Source of the DNA: JACMLX01 sp040384325 | Lineage (GTDB): Bacteria > Gemmatimonadota > Gemmatimonadetes > Gemmatimonadales > Gemmatimonadaceae | DNA: 64,000 bases | Direction of reading: 5' to 3' | Assembly: GCA_040384325.1 (NCBI GenBank) | Contig: JAZKJL010000005.1 | Location: 1,302,001-1,366,000, forward strand | Part shown: positions 26,018-32,620 of the stretch, in pieces | How the letters are laid out: every line of letters begins with the position of its first letter | Numbering within the stretch: position 1 is the first letter of the stretch | Program-made: the position numbers and the translations under genes | Notes under the pieces: generated by a model | The model's database searches: none | What the model was told of the DNA's origin: nothing | Seen by the model: the letters and a program-made list of their open reading frames with translations, nothing else

Positions 26018-27000
26018 TCTCGCGCGTGGCGGATTGCTGCTTCTGGTTCGGCCGCTACATCGAGCGCACCGAGGCCACCGCGCGCCTGATGTCGGTGACG
26101 CGCACGCTGGCGATGGACGCGGAGATGGAGCCGCGCCAATGCTGGCTGCCGGTGATCATCGTCAACGGCCAGGAGCCCGCCTACCTGCGGCGCACTGCCG
26201 AACACTCGATGCACGACTCCACCGGCGACCAGGTGGAGGAGTACATGACGTGGGCCGATGACAACCTGTCGTCGATCCAGGCATCGGTGAGCGCGGCCCG
26301 AGAGAATGCGCGCCAGATCCGCGAGGTGATCAGCCTCGAGGTGTGGGAGACCATCAACGAGCTCTATCTCTGGCTGGAGAGCGACGCGGCGCAGCAGGAG
26401 TTCCGTGCCGCGCGCTACTCGTTCTACCGGCGCATCCGTCAGGGCTGCCAGCTCGTGACCGGCCTGCTGCGCTCGACCATGCTGCATGAGCTGCCCCTCA
26501 ACTTCATCTGGCTCGGCATGCTGCTGGAGCGCGGGTCGCAGACGGCGCGGGTGCTGGACGTGCACCATCATGCGCTGGTGCTCCGCGAGCGCACGCACCA
26601 GGTGATCGAGACCGCACTCTGGATGTCGCTGCTGCGTGCCTGCTCGGCCTACGAGCCGTTCACCAAGCGCAATCGCGGCCGGGTGACGGGCGATGCGGTG
26701 GCCGACTTCCTGATCTTCGAGCCCCTGTTCCCGAAATCGATCACGTATTGCGTCTGCGAGGCACTGGCGCGGTTCGCCGTGATCCGGCCGCCGCACGAGG
26801 ATGGCCTGCCCGGCGGCGAGTCGCAGGCCAGGCTCGATGCACTCGACGCCTGGCTGACCGGACATGCAGCGATTCCGGAAGGTGGCGATATTCATCAGTT
26901 ACTGACGCACGTGGTGGACGAGATCGCGGCCATCTGCAACGGCTTGAGCCGCGAGCTGTTCGGGCAGGTGCCCGTTCCGGCGTCGGAATCCGCGCAGTAA
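26014..27000 (+). CDS. Alpha-E domain protein (COG2307 type)
   Basis: The 328-residue, almost wholly helical protein begins MISRVADCCFWFGRYIERTE, the hallmark of the alpha-E family, followed by TARLMSVTRTLAMD. Later family segments are ARENARQIREVISLEVWETIN, YSFYRRIRQGCQLVTGL and WLGMLLERGSQTARVLDV. Function is unknown; the family is nearly always encoded beside a circularly permuted ATP-grasp gene and is thought to be its partner. Translation is coupled to the ATP-grasp gene by a four-base overlap and also has a perfect AAGGAGGT site at 26003-26010, the best ribosome-binding site seen in the window. Confidence 0.92.
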   Translation: MISRVADCCFWFGRYIERTEATARLMSVTRTLAMDAEMEPRQCWLPVIIVNGQEPAYLRRTAEHSMHDSTGDQVEEYMTWADDNLSSIQASVSAARENARQIREVISLEVWETINELYLWLESDAAQQEFRAARYSFYRRIRQGCQLVTGLLRSTMLHELPLNFIWLGMLLERGSQTARVLDVHHHALVLRERTHQVIETALWMSLLRACSAYEPFTKRNRGRVTGDAVADFLIFEPLFPKSITYCVCEALARFAVIRPPHEDGLPGGESQARLDALDAWLTGHAAIPEGGDIHQLLTHVVDEIAAICNGLSRELFGQVPVPASESAQ

Positions 27001-27045
27001 CCGCACGCCACTGTTCGTTCGTCGTCCCGAAGCCGCACCGTCCTG

Positions 27046-28845
27046 ATGCCCAAGTACCTCGCGATGTCGTTCGAGGGTGATTTCGCCCCGTCGTTCGACC
27101 TCCACTGCCTGCGACCGGGACGACGGCCGCCGGACGGATGGGGCATCGGCTTCTATCCCGGCGGCGGTCCGTCGGCCGCGGTGCTGAAGGAGCCCACCCC
27201 ACCGCACGGCAGCATCCGCAGTGAGCTGATCAAGGCCTGGGAGCATCTCGAGAGTTCGCTGTTCGTGCTGCACATCCGGGTGGCCACGTGGGGGCCGATC
27301 ACCGACGCCAACACGCAGCCGTTCTCGCGCAGCTGGGGCGGTCGTGACTGGCTGATCGCACACGGTGGCAGCCTCACGCGACGGCTCGCACCGCGGCCCG
27401 GCGCACGCTTCGAGGCGGTCGGCTCCACCGACACCGAACAGATCTTCTGCGAGCTGCTGGAACGGATCGCTGATCGCGGCTGGCGGAGCCTCGGCGACTG
27501 CGATCCCGCGGTGCTGCGCAGCTGGTTCGCCGAGTTGAACGGGCAGGGCTCGATGACCACCATGCTCACCGACGGCCGCGACCTGGCGGTATACGCCGAC
27601 CAGGAAGGAGTCGGTGGGGTGCAGGTGTGGGAGATCGTGCCGCCGTATGCCTCGCTGCAATTCGGCGACGAGGACCTGACGGTGGATCTCACACAGCGCG
27701 GCGCGAAGAGCCGGAAGGGCGTGGTGGTGTCGTCCGATGCGCTGGACGTGACGGGGATGGCCGATGCCACGTGGCGTCGCCTCTCGCCGGGACACCTGCT
27801 GATCATCCGGCAGGGGGCAGTACGGGTGGAAGTGGCACCACCGGTGACGGAGTCGGGAGACGCGGCACGCCCCGTCGCGGCATCGATCACGGCCACGCAC
27901 ACCGTGCCGCACCCGGTGGCAGCGCCGGCCAGGCAGCTCGACGTGGTGCATCGCACCGTGTATCGCTATCGCAAGCCGGTGGAGCGGAGCACGCACACGC
28001 TGCGCCTCGAGCCGGTGCACGACCACCTGCAGCGGGTGCTGCACCATGCGGTGACGATCACCGTCGATGGCGAGGTGCTCACCACCGTGCAGCGCGCCGT
28101 GTTCGACGACGTGTTCGGCAATCGCGCGCAGCGGCTGCTGATCGAGCGACCGTACAGCGAGCTGGTGATCGAGTCGCAGGCGACGGTGGAGTTGCTGGAC
28201 CGCGACCCGCTGTCTTTCCGCCCGCTCCGCGTGCGCTCGTCGATCCCGCTGGTCTGGATGCCGTGGCAGCGCCAGATGATGGAGCCCTTCCTCCTGCCGC
28301 CGGAGCTGCCGGAGAGCCAGCTGAACGAGCTGCTCGACTACGCAATGAGCTTCGTCCGGCGCAACGACTCCGACCTGCTGGAGACGCTGCTCGACATCAA
28401 CACCACGATCTTCCGCGAGTACGCCTATCGTCAGGGGACGACGACGGTACGCACCACGCCGTTCGAGGTGTACGTGAACCGGCACGGCGTCTGCCAGGAC
28501 TTCACCAACCTGTTCATCTGCCTCGCGCGGCTGCTCGGCGTGCCGGCACGCTACGTGTGTGGCTACGTGTACACCGGGCCGAAACACGCCAACCATCGCC
28601 AGAGCGAGGCGTCGCATGCGTGGGTGCAGGTGTACCTGCCCGACGTGGGATGGAAGGGCTTCGACCCGACCAACGGGATCCTGACGCAGACCGATCACGT
28701 GCGGGTGGCGGTCGGTCGCACCTACGTCGATGCCACGCCGACGTCGGGAACGATCTACGTCGGTGGTGGATCGGAGACGCTCGAGGTGTCGGTGGTGGTG
28801 GCACCGACGGCGGTGAGCGTACCATCGGCGCTGGTGACGCGCTGA
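27046..28845 (+). CDS. Class II amidotransferase-like domain fused to a transglutaminase
   Basis: The 599-residue protein has two parts. Residues 1-280 have the layout of a class II (Ntn) glutamine amidotransferase domain: GWGIGFYPGG, LHIRVATWGP with NTQPF, IAHGGSL and STDTEQIFCELL. However, residue 2 is Pro instead of the catalytic Cys of the normal MCRLLA start, and the usual oxyanion motif HNG is HGG. The domain is therefore probably not a glutaminase. Residues 300-585 form a transglutaminase with N-terminal domain (VVHRTVYRYRKPVERSTHTL) and an intact triad of Cys483 (GVCQDF), His524 (SHAWVQVY) and Asp540 (GFDPTNG). It follows the alpha-E gene by 45 bases and completes the cluster. No upstream start would add a cysteine. 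Confidence 0.88.
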   Translation: MPKYLAMSFEGDFAPSFDLHCLRPGRRPPDGWGIGFYPGGGPSAAVLKEPTPPHGSIRSELIKAWEHLESSLFVLHIRVATWGPITDANTQPFSRSWGGRDWLIAHGGSLTRRLAPRPGARFEAVGSTDTEQIFCELLERIADRGWRSLGDCDPAVLRSWFAELNGQGSMTTMLTDGRDLAVYADQEGVGGVQVWEIVPPYASLQFGDEDLTVDLTQRGAKSRKGVVVSSDALDVTGMADATWRRLSPGHLLIIRQGAVRVEVAPPVTESGDAARPVAASITATHTVPHPVAAPARQLDVVHRTVYRYRKPVERSTHTLRLEPVHDHLQRVLHHAVTITVDGEVLTTVQRAVFDDVFGNRAQRLLIERPYSELVIESQATVELLDRDPLSFRPLRVRSSIPLVWMPWQRQMMEPFLLPPELPESQLNELLDYAMSFVRRNDSDLLETLLDINTTIFREYAYRQGTTTVRTTPFEVYVNRHGVCQDFTNLFICLARLLGVPARYVCGYVYTGPKHANHRQSEASHAWVQVYLPDVGWKGFDPTNGILTQTDHVRVAVGRTYVDATPTSGTIYVGGGSETLEVSVVVAPTAVSVPSALVTR

Positions 28846-28899
28846 GCGCTGCGGCGTGGTTTCCAACCGGTGCGGCCAGCGCGTTCAGGTGACGGCGTG

Positions 28900-29373
28900 A
28901 TGGCTGATGCGATCATCCTGCAGGTGACTCATCCGACCGCGCCACCGGGCCCGATCGACGGCTTCCGGTTCCTGTGGGCGATGTACGTGAACGGCTACGA
29001 TCCTGCGCGGCACTGCCAGCCGGGCCTCCGCGGGCGGCGCGTGGCCGAGTTCTGCACCCCCACCGCGCGCAGCGGCGCGCAGGTGATGTGCGACCGGATG
29101 GACCGCTATCCGTACCTGTACGTCTGCGGCGTGGCAGCGGGGCCGCTGGCCGGGCGCGCGGCACGGAATCTCCACTTTCCGCTGCGGCACGTCCCCGGCG
29201 CGGTGGCGACGATCACGTCGCACCTGGGCCATGTCTTCACCGCGCAGCATGCCGAGGTGGTGACGGTGCCGGAGTTGCCGGCGTCGTTCGCCGGGTTGTC
29301 GCGTGCGCACTGGCGGTGCCGCACGTTCCAGTTCGCGGTGGCGATGTTCGGGCATCCGTTGCGGGTGCAATGA
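28900..29373 (+). CDS. Hypothetical protein downstream of the ATP-grasp cluster
   Basis: I do not recognise this 157-residue protein. It has no signal peptide or membrane segment. It contains several cysteines and histidines spread along the chain (RHC, EFC, MCD, YVCG, HWRCR) and several aromatic-rich segments (FRFLWAMYVNGYD). Codon third positions are GC-rich as in neighbours. It starts 54 bases after the transglutaminase-fusion stop and 32 bases before the DUF2238 gene, all on one strand, so it may be co-expressed with the cluster. A minus-strand frame over the same place has a shadow-like composition (His/Arg repeats). Confidence 0.5.
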   Translation: MADAIILQVTHPTAPPGPIDGFRFLWAMYVNGYDPARHCQPGLRGRRVAEFCTPTARSGAQVMCDRMDRYPYLYVCGVAAGPLAGRAARNLHFPLRHVPGAVATITSHLGHVFTAQHAEVVTVPELPASFAGLSRAHWRCRTFQFAVAMFGHPLRVQ

Positions 29374-29405
29374 TCGTGAATCTGCAGCGCGTCACGATGT
29401 GACGA

Positions 29406-30065
29406 ATGGAGGCAGGCGTGGAGCAGGCGAGTGAGGCTGCCGAGCGGCGCTGGTTGCTGCCGTTGCTGCTGGTCGTGCTGGTGCTGCTCGGCGTCTCGGG
29501 CTGGCAGCCGTACGAACGGAGCACCTGGTGGATGGAGGTGGCGCCGATCCTGATTGCGGCGCCGGTGCTGGTGTTCACGCACCGGCGATTCCCGCTCACC
29601 TCACTGCTGTACGCACTGATCGCCATGCACGCGGTGATCCTGCTGGTTGGCGGCGCCTACACCTACGCGCGCGTGCCGGCGGGGTTCTGGGTGCAGGAGA
29701 CGTTCGGCCTGTCGCGCAATCCGTACGACAAGCTGGGTCACTTCGCGCAGGGGTTCGTGCCGGCGATGATCGCGCGCGAAATCTTCGTGCGGCAGGGCAT
29801 CGTGCGCGCGGGCCACTGGCCGGCGGTGCTGGCAGCGGCCTGCGCGCTGTCGGTGAGCCTGCTCTACGAACTGGTGGAGTGGGGCGCGGCGGTGGCGCTG
29901 GGGCAGGGGGCGGAGGCGTTCCTCGGCACGCAGGGCGATCCGTGGGACACGCAGAGCGACATGGGGATGGCGTGCCTGGGAGCGGTGGTGGCACTGGCGC
30001 TGCTGTCGCGGGTGCAGGATGCGCAGGTGGCACGACTTCGAAGCGCGCGTGGCACGAGCGCCTGA
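29406..30065 (+). CDS. DUF2238 (YjdF-like) integral membrane protein
   Basis: The 219-residue protein has five to six hydrophobic helices (about residues 16-34, 45-58, 64-84, 117-127, 138-160 and 188-202). The family signatures are FGLSRNPYDKLGHFAQGFVP and LLYELVEWGAAVALG followed by FLGTQGDPWDTQSDMGMA. The conserved His, Glu and Asp residues lie on the membrane helices, but no function is known for DUF2238. The start at 29406 follows the previous gene by 32 bases. It is convergent with the M56 peptidase gene. Confidence 0.88.
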   Translation: MEAGVEQASEAAERRWLLPLLLVVLVLLGVSGWQPYERSTWWMEVAPILIAAPVLVFTHRRFPLTSLLYALIAMHAVILLVGGAYTYARVPAGFWVQETFGLSRNPYDKLGHFAQGFVPAMIAREIFVRQGIVRAGHWPAVLAAACALSVSLLYELVEWGAAVALGQGAEAFLGTQGDPWDTQSDMGMACLGAVVALALLSRVQDAQVARLRSARGTSA

Positions 30066-30128
30066 ACTGACTCCAGACGCTCGAATCACGAACACCGTCG
30101 CCGCCGCCCAGTCACTGCCCGGAACGGG

Positions 30129-31766
30129 CTACCGTGCAGTCCGCACGCCGCCGTCTTGCGTAGCCGCCGGAGCGCCCGAAACGGTCGCCGTCGGCATGTA
30201 TCGCGCCCACAGCACATGCACGGTGCGTTCCCCGACTTGCAGGTCTGACGACGACCACATCCCGACGACGTTCTGCGGCGTGATGCCGGGAAAGGCGCGC
30301 ACGAATGCGTCCACGCCGAGAATCAATTGCTGTCGCGGTGTGTCTGGCGTCGCTGCCACCTGATTCGCCGCACCGGTTCCGGGTGTGTCACGCCGTGCCA
30401 CCGAGTAATGCTGCCGTCCCGTGTTCGACCGGCGCACGGAGTAATCGTCGTTCAGCAGCAACCAGACATCCTCCACGTCCGGCGCGCTGCCGTCGAAGAC
30501 GTGGGGCTCGGCGCGGCGCGCGGCGGTCGCGACGATCGAATCCTGCAGCACCTGTGCGCGCGGCATGACGTTCATCATGAACGCTTCCATGGCGGCGATC
30601 GAATCGATGGCGGTGGGTGCAGTGCTGCGATCCGTGCTCCCGCTGCGCGAGATGACCTGGAACGCGCTGCCTGACGCTAGGCTTTTCGTGTCCCCGGTGC
30701 CTTCCTGCCGCTCCGGGGCCGGGACCGAACACGCCAGCAGGAGCGCAGCAGACACCATGGTCATCGCACCGGCCGTCCGCATCCGTGTCGCCCATGTGGT
30801 CGCCGGTCGCACCAATGATCGCAGCCGCCGTTCGAGCTCGCTCGGTCGCGTGCCGATGCCAGCGATCGGCGCCGGCAGCCACGGCGCCGTCCGGGTCCAC
30901 GACGGCGACGCGACTGACTGTGCAAGACGTTCGGCCGTCGCCAGCAGCAGGCGCCCGTAGCTGCGCGCATCACCGGTGCTCCGCAGCACCCGCGCATCGC
31001 AATCGTGCTCCACCGCGCGATGCAGTCGCAGGTATGCGATCAGCAGCGCTGGATTCCACGGCATCACCACCAGGCACGCGAAGGCCACTCGCAGCAGCAG
31101 CGGATCACGTGCCGTGACGTGTGATGCTTCGTGCGTCAGCAGCAGCGTCAGTGCGGTGTCGTCGAGTTCCAGCGCCCAGTGCGGAATCACGATCTCGGGC
31201 CGACGCACGCCGAGTGCGGCGGGACCGACGTCGGTGCTGCACCAGAGAGGCGTGGGTGCACCGGTGAGGCCTTGCACTTGCCTGGCCAACGCGTCGGGGG
31301 CGAGCGTCCAGTCCCGCCGGGCCGAGTGCAGTCGGCGCTGTGCCATCAGCAGCAGCGTGACACAGCCGAGCGAAAGTGCGAGCCAGGCGGCGAGTGCGAC
31401 ACCACCGATCGCACTCCACGCGGACTCGTCGTCAGCCTGCAGCATGGGTGACATCGCCGACTGCATGGCGAGTGCTGGAGCGAAGGCGTCGAAGTTCGCG
31501 GGCTCCGCGACAGGAATCGCGGCGCCCGACGACTGGTTCGACGGTGCCGTCGGCGAGGAGGCGATCGATCGCTGCGCGGCGAGCCGCGGGAGCGGCGGCG
31601 AGATGCCGGACAGCAGGGGCGGCAGGAGCAGCATCGCGAACATCGCCACGATCCACACCGCGCGGCGCGGGAGCCCGAGCCGGGCACACACGGCATCCGC
31701 CGCCACGGCCGCCACCAGCAGCAGGCCACCGACGACCAGGAAACAGAGCAGCCACGCGGCGATCAT
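30129..31766 (-). CDS. BlaR1-like M56 family metallopeptidase (sensor protease)
   Basis: The 545-residue membrane protein has N-terminal helices (about residues 3-25 and 37-55), another near 120-140 and one after the catalytic region. The gluzincin site HEASH (212-216) is followed by AVEHDCDARVL, which holds the third ligand. A further hydrophobic stretch near 335-352 (AGAMTMVSAALLLACSVP) precedes a periplasmic C-terminal region that does not resemble a beta-lactam-binding domain. The family cuts a partner BlaI-type repressor, or the membrane protein itself, after an outside signal. Its start overlaps the BlaI-type regulator stop (ATGA), a classic blaI-blaR1 arrangement. No beta-lactamase gene is adjacent, so the signal is unknown. 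Confidence 0.9.
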   Translation of the reverse strand: MIAAWLLCFLVVGGLLLVAAVAADAVCARLGLPRRAVWIVAMFAMLLLPPLLSGISPPLPRLAAQRSIASSPTAPSNQSSGAAIPVAEPANFDAFAPALAMQSAMSPMLQADDESAWSAIGGVALAAWLALSLGCVTLLLMAQRRLHSARRDWTLAPDALARQVQGLTGAPTPLWCSTDVGPAALGVRRPEIVIPHWALELDDTALTLLLTHEASHVTARDPLLLRVAFACLVVMPWNPALLIAYLRLHRAVEHDCDARVLRSTGDARSYGRLLLATAERLAQSVASPSWTRTAPWLPAPIAGIGTRPSELERRLRSLVRPATTWATRMRTAGAMTMVSAALLLACSVPAPERQEGTGDTKSLASGSAFQVISRSGSTDRSTAPTAIDSIAAMEAFMMNVMPRAQVLQDSIVATAARRAEPHVFDGSAPDVEDVWLLLNDDYSVRRSNTGRQHYSVARRDTPGTGAANQVAATPDTPRQQLILGVDAFVRAFPGITPQNVVGMWSSSDLQVGERTVHVLWARYMPTATVSGAPAATQDGGVRTAR

Positions 31767-32182
31767 GCGCCCTTCCGGCGTGACGTCCGTGATCGTGCCG
31801 GCGCGGCGGGTGTTGACGACAGCTCACTTTCGACCAGGTCGCGCATCCGCTCGAGCGTGGCGCGATCGAGCGCCTCGGCACGCACCAGGTGGCTGAGCAG
31901 CAGTTCCGGCGACCGATCGAACAGGCCATCGAGCAGCCGACGGACCGCGCTGCGGCTGGCTTCCTCGCGCTGGACGAGCGGATGGAAGCGATGCGCGCGC
32001 CCCTCCACCGTGTAGCCGACGTGTCCCTTGTCCTGCAGGATGCGCAGGATGGTCTGGACGGTGTTGTACGCGAGCTCGATCCCGTCCCTCTCGAGGGCAT
32101 CACGCACCTCGGCGGCGGTGGCCGAGCCGTGCTGCCAGAGCACGGTCATGATGTCCAACTCCCGGTCGGTGAACACGGTCAT
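31763..32182 (-). CDS. BlaI/MecI/CopY-family transcriptional repressor
   Basis: The 139-residue protein has the winged-helix domain of the family: FTDRELDIMTVLWQHGSATA, then VRDALERDGIELAYNTVQTIL and LQDKGHVGYTVEGRAHRFHP. A dimerisation helix follows (SRSAVRRLLDGLFDRSPELL). The tail is rich in Ser, Thr and Arg. It should bind a dyad operator and be inactivated by the M56 protease encoded next. Two similar palindromic sites in its own upstream region (32191-32208 and 32242-32259) suggest autoregulation. Confidence 0.92.
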   Translation of the reverse strand: MTVFTDRELDIMTVLWQHGSATAAEVRDALERDGIELAYNTVQTILRILQDKGHVGYTVEGRAHRFHPLVQREEASRSAVRRLLDGLFDRSPELLLSHLVRAEALDRATLERMRDLVESELSSTPAAPARSRTSRRKGA

Positions 32183-32190
32183 CTCTGACT

Positions 32191-32259
32191 CCTAATGGAC
32201 TAGGTGATACCAGAACATTGTTGGTGTCACCGCCTTTGTCAACTAGTGCCTTAGGTGAT
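32191..32259 (-). promoter_or_regulatory. Promoter with two BlaI-type operator-like sites
   Basis: Upstream of the repressor gene, CCTAATGGACTAGGTGAT (32191-32208) and ACTAGTGCCTTAGGTGAT (32242-32259) agree at 13 of 18 positions and start 51 bases apart, about five helical turns. Each contains a CTA-N6-TAG dyad, as expected for a BlaI-type dimer. On the minus strand a consensus TTGACA -35 box (32237-32242) overlaps the distal site, and AATGTT sits 17 bases downstream as a weak -10. The proximal site lies between that -10 and the start codon. The repeats are seen directly; their binding by the repressor is inference. Confidence 0.6.
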
Positions 32260-32367
32260 GCGGTTCACGCGGCCGCTGTCTGCGAGGCAAACGGAAAATT
32301 CGGCGCTACCCCATCGAAGTCACTTCTTCAGAAGCGCTGCTCACGTCGCGCGAGGAGCCCGACTCGT

Positions 32368-32412
32368 TTCCGGAGCCCTCCGCGTTCCCCGCGTCCCCCG
32401 CGTGAACATTTT
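32368..32412. repeat. CCGCGT-rich intergenic repeat in a gene-free stretch
   Basis: The 361-base stretch 32260-32620 has no convincing gene. Near its middle, CTCCGCGTTCCCCGCGTCCC continues into CCGCGTGAACATTT. This is a run of CCGCGT/CCCCGCGT units much like the internally repetitive arms of the family B elements in rhythm but different in sequence. It may be another dispersed repeat; only one copy is in this window. The remainder must hold the promoter of the DUF5916 gene, but I cannot point to one. Confidence 0.4.
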
Positions 32413-32620
32413 TGCGGAGCCTCCCGCTCGCAGGAATCTCCCGGAGAGCGCACCCGTGGCCCACCGAGCCGCGTCGTGAGAATGCGGCGAACGTCCACCG
32501 AAAACCTGGTGACCAAGCCGCCGTTGTTTCGCAGGCGACACGAGGCGATAGGGCCGCAGGCGAGCTGTGCTGATATTTCAACATTGATCGGGTTTTCCGG
32601 CAACCTTCCGGCGACAGGGG

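Noticed and set aside
28885..29370. Minus-strand 161-codon frame opposite 28900-29373
   Set aside because: Composition of repeated His/Arg/Pro typical of a shadow; plus strand keeps consistent neighbour orientation.
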